Source: an uncultured SAR86 cluster bacterium
GTDB lineage: Bacteria > Pseudomonadota > Gammaproteobacteria > Magnimaribacterales > D2472
Direction of reading: 5' to 3'
Assembly: GCA_902596165.1 (NCBI GenBank)
Contig: CACJSU010000006.1
Location: 29,182 to 93,181 of the forward strand
DNA: 64,000 nucleotides
Below are positions 57,839 to 64,000 of this stretch, one piece after another. The notes under the pieces were generated by a model. That model had not been told where the DNA came from and ran no database searches. It saw nothing but the letters and a program-made list of their open reading frames with translations. The translations under genes and the position numbers were made by a program. How positions within the stretch are numbered: position 1 is the stretch's first letter; each line of letters begins with the position of its first letter.

Positions 57839-59038
57839 TTACCAAGAACGGGTAATCTCTATAGAGTCGCCAAGGCTACCAATTGGTAACCCTAATACCT
57901 TTGATATTTCTTCAAAAACATCACTTATAAATCCATGGGGTTCTATGTGACCCGCTTCAGGGGCTAGGACCCCAACCTGATTTATGTGACCTTCTGCCAG
58001 CATCTTAATGCCGCAAGCTAATGGAATTCCTGTAATTTCTCCCATACCTATATTTTTAATTTGCTCATTCATATCTGAGTCTTCAGTATCACTTGGTATG
58101 CAGACTCCCACACTTGCTGACATTCCATTTTTGATGCCATGAGCGAAACCATACATAACAGGAGGATAATCAACCCCTTTAGACCCCTTTTTGGGGGATT
58201 GCTTGCCTTCCAGCAAAGCAAATAAATTAGCCGCTCTTAGCTTGGTTAGTAATCTTAAGTTTACTAAACCCATTATTGATTTAAGGATAAAAAAGTCAGC
58301 ATGACCACCATGAGCAAGATTGATTGAGTCTTTGAGTGTAGGAAAATAATTTGGGAAAGTGACTGCCTCAGGATGGCCAAATATATTTCCATTAAAATTA
58401 GTTAATCCTGGATAATCGACGTTGATTTTTTGAAGAGGTTTAACCATTTTAAAGACCCCATCTTGGAATATTTTGACTTGCCCCGTCATCTGTTCAACTC
58501 CATGCATCATGGCTGCATTTTCAGATTGCTGCATTGCATTTTCATCTAATGAAGTCCCACCAATGTCCCAGCCTGTATAGACTGTAGTTACTTCATCTAA
58601 TTCACGAATGGCAATGAGTGCCATTAAATTTGTTAGTCCAGGGCTTGCTCCTAATCCAATGGTGGCAGACACACCAGCTGATTTGGCTTTAGCATCAAGC
58701 CTCATCATATCAATAGTAGGCTCCCAATCATCACAAATATCTACATAGTTACAGCCTGAAGATATTGCGGTAGCAAGGATAGGAGCTCCAAACCTAAAAT
58801 AAGGACCACATGTATTTACAACAATATCAATATCCTCCATAGCTTTTTTTAATGCGCTGGCATCATTGACATCAAGCTGAATGGCAGAAACTTTTTGATT
58901 TAAGCTTCTTGCAAAAGTTCCTGCAGCTTCCTTATCGATATCAGCGATAATGATTTTGTCAATTGAGCTATAGTGTTGAGCTACTCTCATAGCGTAACGA
59001 CCCATGCTTCCACAGCCACCTATTGCAAGTATTTTCAT
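57839..59038 (-). CDS. Saccharopine dehydrogenase-family NAD(P)-binding oxidoreductase
   Basis: KILAIGGCGSMGRYAMRVA, DIDIVVNTCGPYFRFGAPIL, GCNYVDICDDW, GLGASPGLTNLMA. Confidence 0.85.
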   Translation of the reverse strand: MKILAIGGCGSMGRYAMRVAQHYSSIDKIIIADIDKEAAGTFARSLNQKVSAIQLDVNDASALKKAMEDIDIVVNTCGPYFRFGAPILATAISSGCNYVDICDDWEPTIDMMRLDAKAKSAGVSATIGLGASPGLTNLMALIAIRELDEVTTVYTGWDIGGTSLDENAMQQSENAAMMHGVEQMTGQVKIFQDGVFKMVKPLQKINVDYPGLTNFNGNIFGHPEAVTFPNYFPTLKDSINLAHGGHADFFILKSIMGLVNLRLLTKLRAANLFALLEGKQSPKKGSKGVDYPPVMYGFAHGIKNGMSASVGVCIPSDTEDSDMNEQIKNIGMGEITGIPLACGIKMLAEGHINQVGVLAPEAGHIEPHGFISDVFEEISKVLGLPIGSLGDSIEITRSW

Positions 59039-59100
59039 AATTTACTCTGAACCTTATTCACTTTATTATCTGATATAAAATAACTCAACAATTTTCTAAT

Positions 59101-60288
59101 ATGCAAAAAGATATAGATATTATTATTTATGGAGCCACTGGTTTTACTGGGAAACTTTGTGTTAAATATTTTCAATCATTAGATACAACGGTGACCTGGG
59201 CAATTGCGGGAAGAAACTTAACAAAACTGGAAAAAGTTGCTGAAGATAATCAAACAAAAGTAGAAATTTTAATTGCTGATTCAGATGATGAAAGTGCTTT
59301 GGATCATTTAACCTCAAGAGCAAAAGTGATTTTATCTACAACTGGGCCTTTTCATAGATATGGATCTAAGTTGGTGGCATCTTGCATCAAGAATCACGCT
59401 CATTATGTAGATATTACTGGTGAAAATTTTTGGGTTAAGGGTCTTATAGAAAAACATCATGTAGAGGCATCTGCTAAAGGTATCAGGATCATTCCGTCGT
59501 GTGGATTTGATTCAATACCCTCTGACTTAGGAACTTTTTTTTCAGCCCAAGCTACTGGAAAACCCATCAAAAGAATTGAATCGTTTCATTCATATGAGGG
59601 AGGGGCATCAGGAGGAACCCTTGAGACAATGTTCTCAATGGGAGAATTAGATCTTGGTGATGACCTCACAGATCCATTTTTACTCAATCCTACAGACTCT
59701 TATTCGGACGAACAAAAGCAACTTAGTAGTGACAGAGTTGGCATTGCAAAAAAACCAGAAATTAATGCATGGTCAGGACCATTTATTATGGCCACTGCAA
59801 ATACTAGAGTTGTAAGAAGAACAGAGGCCTTGCTTGCATTAAGGCAAAAATCTTATGGCGCTGATTTTACTTATCAAGAGCATGCCTTCCATAAGAGCTG
59901 GTTTAGCGCCGTTAAGTCACTCCTCTTAACTGGCCTATCTGTTTTAGTTCTTCTTTCACCCTTAAAAAGGTTAGTGAAACCTTTTTTACCAAAGCCAGGA
60001 GAAGGTCCATCTGAGAGTGTGCAAGAGAATGGATGGTTTGATTGCAAGTATATAGTTGAAACACATGATGGCACTAAGTCGGTATTTAATATGAATGGAA
60101 AAGGAGATCCGGGTTATAAAGTAACCTCAAAATTAGTTTCTGAATGCGCACTTTGTTTGGTTGAAGATGAAGATACTCTTCCTGGTGGAAAAGAATATGG
60201 AGGAATTCTCACCAGTGCCACAGGCTTGGGCGCCCCATTAATTTCTAGGTTAAGCAAAGTAGGCATAAATTTTGAGGGCCCGCTTTAA
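59101..60288 (+). CDS. Saccharopine dehydrogenase-family / trans-acting enoyl reductase-like protein
   Basis: DIIIYGATGFTGKLCVKYF, WAIAGRNLTKLE, LSTTGPFHRYGSKLVASC, HYVDITGENFW, PSCGFDSIPSDLG. Confidence 0.87.
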   Translation: MQKDIDIIIYGATGFTGKLCVKYFQSLDTTVTWAIAGRNLTKLEKVAEDNQTKVEILIADSDDESALDHLTSRAKVILSTTGPFHRYGSKLVASCIKNHAHYVDITGENFWVKGLIEKHHVEASAKGIRIIPSCGFDSIPSDLGTFFSAQATGKPIKRIESFHSYEGGASGGTLETMFSMGELDLGDDLTDPFLLNPTDSYSDEQKQLSSDRVGIAKKPEINAWSGPFIMATANTRVVRRTEALLALRQKSYGADFTYQEHAFHKSWFSAVKSLLLTGLSVLVLLSPLKRLVKPFLPKPGEGPSESVQENGWFDCKYIVETHDGTKSVFNMNGKGDPGYKVTSKLVSECALCLVEDEDTLPGGKEYGGILTSATGLGAPLISRLSKVGINFEGPL

Positions 60289-60342
60289 TTTTTTACTTAA
60301 GTCATTTAATCTAAAAATAAATCGACCATACAAGAGTCAAAC

Positions 60343-60855
60343 ATGAAACTACACACCATATTATTTATATTTTTATCTATGAATTCATTCTCTAAACAAC
60401 TTAATGATCCAGCTGATTGGAGAGGAATAACTGATCAAGTAATGGGTGGAGTATCTGATTTAACAATACAGCATAATGATGGTGTATTTCTGATGAGTGG
60501 AAATGTATCAACTGATAATAATGGAGGCTTTGTAAGGCTTTCTAATAGAATTGATATTAATAGCAATAACTTTAAAGGCATAAGGTTCAAAGCCAAAGGA
60601 AATAATGAGACCTATGAAATTCACGTCACTCTTAAAGGATTAAAAATTCCACCTTGGTCATATTTCAGTCAGTCATTTGATGTAACAAATGAATGGCAAG
60701 AATATGAAATATTTTTTCAAAATCTCAAACGTAGTTCCGGATTCTCTGCAGCATCAATGAAGGCTAAAAACATAAGAGATCTCAGCATCGCTGGGTTTGG
60801 AAGAGATTTTGAAGTTGATTTAGCTATTAAAGAAATTAGTTTAATTTCAAATTAA
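60343..60855 (+). CDS. Exported CIA30-domain protein
   Basis: Signal peptide; WRGITDQVMGGVSD...GFVRLSNRIDINSNNFKGIRFKAKGNNETYEIHV...WSYFSQSFDVTNEWQEYEIFFQNL, CIA30-like fold. Confidence 0.78.
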   Translation: MKLHTILFIFLSMNSFSKQLNDPADWRGITDQVMGGVSDLTIQHNDGVFLMSGNVSTDNNGGFVRLSNRIDINSNNFKGIRFKAKGNNETYEIHVTLKGLKIPPWSYFSQSFDVTNEWQEYEIFFQNLKRSSGFSAASMKAKNIRDLSIAGFGRDFEVDLAIKEISLISN

Positions 60856-60856
60856 T

Positions 60857-61033
60857 TTATTGATCACGCTCTTTCTCAAATTCTTTTAAGTACTTTTCAT
60901 AATCTTCCCAGTCATGAGGAGTTCCTGCTCTAGGTTTTTGCATATTGCTAGCGCGCTCAAGAGCTTTAGTAGAAAGTTTGCTTGGGTTTTCTTTGAACAA
61001 TCTTCGAAATGTCTTTTTAATTAAATTTTTCAT
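60857..61033 (-). CDS. Hypothetical 58-aa basic protein
   Basis: MKNLIKKTFRRLFKENPSKLSTKALERASNMQKPRAGTPHDWEDYEKYLKEFEKERDQ; ATGA overlap with the upstream 96-aa ORF. Below the length cutoff of the supplied track. Confidence 0.55.
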   Translation of the reverse strand: MKNLIKKTFRRLFKENPSKLSTKALERASNMQKPRAGTPHDWEDYEKYLKEFEKERDQ

Positions 61034-61320
61034 CTATCAAGAATTTTTTTGAGCTTTTTCATGAAACGCTTTAGGGTTTTCGTAGAATCTCTCTCATTGA
61101 TAGCCTCAACGATTTCAGATTGAGAGTAACCATCCCAAAAAGTTATTTGATGACAATGTTCAAACTTAATCAGTTCAATCGAAGCAGAGTCTAAATTATT
61201 GGAATCTATTATATTGATTAAAATTTTTTTTTTATCTATCTCAATACCGATGTTTTGATATGTTGAAAAATATGATTTAAAGAGATTTTCAACTCTTTGG
61301 TTAAAGCTAAAAGAGCGCAT
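61030..61320 (-). CDS. Hypothetical 96-aa protein
   Basis: Intact ORF in an otherwise uncovered gap, same strand as psiE; no family recognised. Confidence 0.55.
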   Translation of the reverse strand: MRSFSFNQRVENLFKSYFSTYQNIGIEIDKKKILINIIDSNNLDSASIELIKFEHCHQITFWDGYSQSEIVEAINERDSTKTLKRFMKKLKKILDR

Positions 61321-61351
61321 TTATTATGTTTTTACAATCAATAAAAATTAA

Positions 61352-61780
61352 TTAATTTGAAGACTCTGAATCTCTTAAATCTTTTATCTTTTCCAAACTA
61401 ACCTTGTCTTTTAAGCTCATCACAAAAGCAGCAACGGATAAAACTAATATTGCTCCTGCTTCTCCAAGAACTACAAGCGCATCCATTTCTTTGCTTTGCA
61501 TAACTATAAGTCTGCAAAGTGCTGTAATTGCAATAATGATAGGCAGAGTAACTGGAATTCTGTTAGTGCTATAAAAAGCTCCAACCATTCCAATAATTTC
61601 AGCATATATGAATAGCATGAAAAGATCAGAAAGGGCAATAGCCTGTGCTAATACCATTTCAAAAATGTACATAGCAGAGGCTATGCAGGTTGCAATACCA
61701 ATTATGGCTAAAAGTAATTTCTCACTTGCAATGGTTGTCCAGTGCAAACTTTTTGTAAACTTAGATTGTTTGTTATCCAT
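61352..61780 (-). CDS. psiE: Phosphate-starvation-inducible PsiE-family membrane protein
   Basis: About four TM helices, SDLFMLFIYAEIIGMVGAFYSTNRIPVTLPIIIAITALCRLIVM typical of PsiE. Start taken at MDNKQSK, not the track's 61810. Confidence 0.78.
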   Translation of the reverse strand: MDNKQSKFTKSLHWTTIASEKLLLAIIGIATCIASAMYIFEMVLAQAIALSDLFMLFIYAEIIGMVGAFYSTNRIPVTLPIIIAITALCRLIVMQSKEMDALVVLGEAGAILVLSVAAFVMSLKDKVSLEKIKDLRDSESSN

Positions 61781-61794
61781 TAAATAATAATACC

Positions 61795-61828
61795 AGTAAA
61801 AAAGCCCCACTATAAAGTGAGGCTTTTG
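61795..61828 (-). terminator. Rho-independent terminator after the TonB-dependent receptor
   Basis: Minus strand AAAAGCCTCACT-TTAT-AGTGGGGCTTTTTT. Confidence 0.85.
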
Positions 61829-61846
61829 AGTTATCTATTAACTAGA

Positions 61847-64000
61847 TTAAAAGTTGTAATCTAACTTTATAGCAATATTTTTGGGTCTAGCATAGATTGC
61901 ATCATAAGCTATCCCATCAAGAGCTCCTCCTGATGCAAGTCTCACAAAGGTTCTTGCAAGAGGTATGGTTCCGCCAACCACTTTAATTCTTTCATCAGTT
62001 AAATTATCTCCAATCAATGATACTCTCCATTTACCATCTGCACTTGTTAAGCCAAGCACCAAACCAACTTTTGAGTAGCCGTTTTCTTTGATATTTTTAT
62101 CAAGGTTGGTAGTTATGAAGTACTCTGATGAATAATCAACATTTAAATTGGCATCAAATACCCAGTTATTTGATAAAACAGTATCGTATGCAAATCCAGC
62201 ATTCGCCGTATCTTCAGGAGCAAGAATAACACTGGCACCAGATCTGTCACAATAAATACCATTTGTGGCAACCTCACCATATGCGCACTGACTGTTCTTC
62301 CAATCAGTAAATTTATAGTCCAAGCTGGCCATTGAAGCATAGAATTCTAGGCTATCAGTAATCATGTACCTGCCTTGCATTTCAAAACCATCTAATTCTG
62401 CAGCAGAGGCATTTCCAACCTTAAAACCTAATACACCATCAAAAACACTTGTTTGAAGGTCATCATATTCGGTTGTAAAGTATGTAAAATCAAAAGAAGC
62501 TCTATCTGATTTCATTTTATAGCCCCATTCAATGTTTGTAGCATTTTCTTCTTCAAACTCCCATCCACCTGCACTGGAAACTAACGGAGTTCCTGGGATT
62601 GAGTTACCACGTATATCAAAACCTCCAGCTTTAGAGCCCTCAGTGTATGAAACATACATTTGAGAGTTATCAGATAAGTCATAGCTTAATCGAACCATTG
62701 GATCAAAAGAATTTTCACTTCTGCTGCTAGCTATATCATGAGGGCCAACATTTAGAACTCCAGCCCATAAAACATTCAATAATGGTGAGCCCGCCAATGC
62801 TGTACCAGTTCCATCCAAGGTTAATTTTCTACTTCCATCTTTATCTTCATTGGAATACCTTGCACCAAGAGTTAATCTCCAGTTACCTTCAAGATTAATA
62901 TCCGCTTGACCAAAAACAGAGTACATATCTGAAGATTGTGCATACAACCTATCCCAATTTGTTCCAACCAATAAAGATACTGGAGGTCCAGCAAGTGCCA
63001 GGAAAGAACCTAATGGTACATAGTCTGTCACATCAACATCTGCAGTCTGAAAATATGCACCAATGATGTAATCCACATTCTCTCCACCAGGCGAGGTATA
63101 GCGAATTTCTTGCGACCACTGATCATATTTTTCTGTTTGATTTGTACCATCTAGTATTTCTAGACCTACATAGTCAACATCAAGCATTTCGTATGAATCA
63201 TATTCAACATGCCCGGTAATTGAGGTTAGGGTACCGCCACCATCCATTGGATAGTTTGCTGTTAGTACAAAGTTATCCATAGTGTTTTGACTAAAAGTTT
63301 CACCGCTAGATCTTACCCAGTCTTCATTTGTTTCAACTGCAATAGGTCCTCTAAATACAAGACCATAACCATCTTGTGGTGCTATAGCCTCCATTGCATA
63401 ACCGACAGAATCAAAATCAGCCGTTTCAACTTTTAGATTGTAATCAACATCTCCAGCGGTCCATGCAAGTTGACCTCTAATATATGTTTCATCCCTTTGC
63501 GGCTCTAATCTTTTCATTCTTGTATTTGTAATCCAACCATCCATTTCTCTTGTTGAAACAGTTAATCTTCCAAGAAGATTGTCAGACAGTGCTCCAGATA
63601 AAACTAAAAGTGATTGATCTTCCCCGTGTTCTGATTCGTGAGATGTAGAGAATTTTCCCTCAAACTCTTCAGTTGGTTTTGCTGAAGTAACACTTACAGC
63701 TCCACCAATTGCATTTTTACCAAATAAAGTGGGCTGAGGTCCTCTTAATACTTCAACTCTCTCCAAATCAACCAATGGAGTTCTTGCTAATTGACTTCTT
63801 GGGTAAGTAATACCATCAAAGTTCAATGGAACAGATTGTTCAAAGCCTTTATTCGCCCCTGATCTAACTCCACGAATAGAAATAGAGGTATCAATTTGAG
63901 TTTCCACTACCATAAAGTTTGGAACTGAGGTTGAGAGCGACTGAAGATTATCAACACTTCTGTCAGCAATATCCTCTCCAGCAATAGCTGAAACTGAAAT
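61847..64000 (-). CDS. TonB-dependent receptor, partial (N-terminus beyond window end)
   Basis: Reading frame stays open through 64000 (ISVSAIAGEDIADRSVDNLQSLSTSVPNFMVVETQ...); plug motif VEVLRGPQPTLFGKNAIGGAVSVTSAKP; C-terminal aromatic residue KLDYNF. Confidence 0.93.
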   Translation of the reverse strand: MSVSAIAGEDIADRSVDNLQSLSTSVPNFMVVETQIDTSISIRGVRSGANKGFEQSVPLNFDGITYPRSQLARTPLVDLERVEVLRGPQPTLFGKNAIGGAVSVTSAKPTEEFEGKFSTSHESEHGEDQSLLVLSGALSDNLLGRLTVSTREMDGWITNTRMKRLEPQRDETYIRGQLAWTAGDVDYNLKVETADFDSVGYAMEAIAPQDGYGLVFRGPIAVETNEDWVRSSGETFSQNTMDNFVLTANYPMDGGGTLTSITGHVEYDSYEMLDVDYVGLEILDGTNQTEKYDQWSQEIRYTSPGGENVDYIIGAYFQTADVDVTDYVPLGSFLALAGPPVSLLVGTNWDRLYAQSSDMYSVFGQADINLEGNWRLTLGARYSNEDKDGSRKLTLDGTGTALAGSPLLNVLWAGVLNVGPHDIASSRSENSFDPMVRLSYDLSDNSQMYVSYTEGSKAGGFDIRGNSIPGTPLVSSAGGWEFEEENATNIEWGYKMKSDRASFDFTYFTTEYDDLQTSVFDGVLGFKVGNASAAELDGFEMQGRYMITDSLEFYASMASLDYKFTDWKNSQCAYGEVATNGIYCDRSGASVILAPEDTANAGFAYDTVLSNNWVFDANLNVDYSSEYFITTNLDKNIKENGYSKVGLVLGLTSADGKWRVSLIGDNLTDERIKVVGGTIPLARTFVRLASGGALDGIAYDAIYARPKNIAIKLDYNF

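Noticed and set aside
1-64000. CRISPR arrays, transposons, prophage, integrons, defence or toxin-antitoxin islands
   Set aside because: Looked for by eye in the intergenic spaces and among the ORF translations. Gaps are very short, no spaced direct repeats were seen, and no matching protein families were recognised. A systematic search with dedicated tools was not possible here.

Overview
This 64 kb, AT-rich window is densely packed core chromosome from what looks like a streamlined marine gammaproteobacterium. SAR86-like is my inference from gene content and order; I could not run a taxonomic search. It holds about 70 protein genes and one tRNA. I saw no CRISPR array, integrase, transposase, prophage, toxin-antitoxin or defence island, and no obvious pseudogenes. 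Identifiable blocks, in order: gpmA / rhodanese / grxC; ntrC-ntrB-glutamine synthetase; yqiA-yqiB; ubiA-ubiC; rubredoxin and a dicarboxylate symporter; membrane pyrophosphatase; recG; yicC-gmk-rpoZ-spoT-ridA-pyrB; ribE-pyrE-rph; an amidohydrolase pair; yqeY-rpsU / tsaD-folB-folK; folM-like / cca-apaH-rsmA-pdxA-surA-lptD; amgK-murU; rpe / trpEGDC; coq7-purD-purH-fis; rsmE-gshB-tonB-ruvX-dnaG-rpoD-tRNA(CAT); aldehyde and saccharopine-type dehydrogenases; psiE; and a TonB-dependent receptor cut by the window end. The signals most worth a second look are: (1) a eukaryotic-type GSII at the glnA-ntrBC position, with a near-consensus sigma-54 promoter and two 17-bp NtrC-like dyads; (2) an amidohydrolase tandem whose second member has lost its metal-ligand motifs; (3) a decayed 70-bp duplication of the yqiB 3' end that separates yqiB from yqiA; (4) two translationally coupled small unknown ORFs next to psiE. 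I did not find a clearly new multi-gene system.
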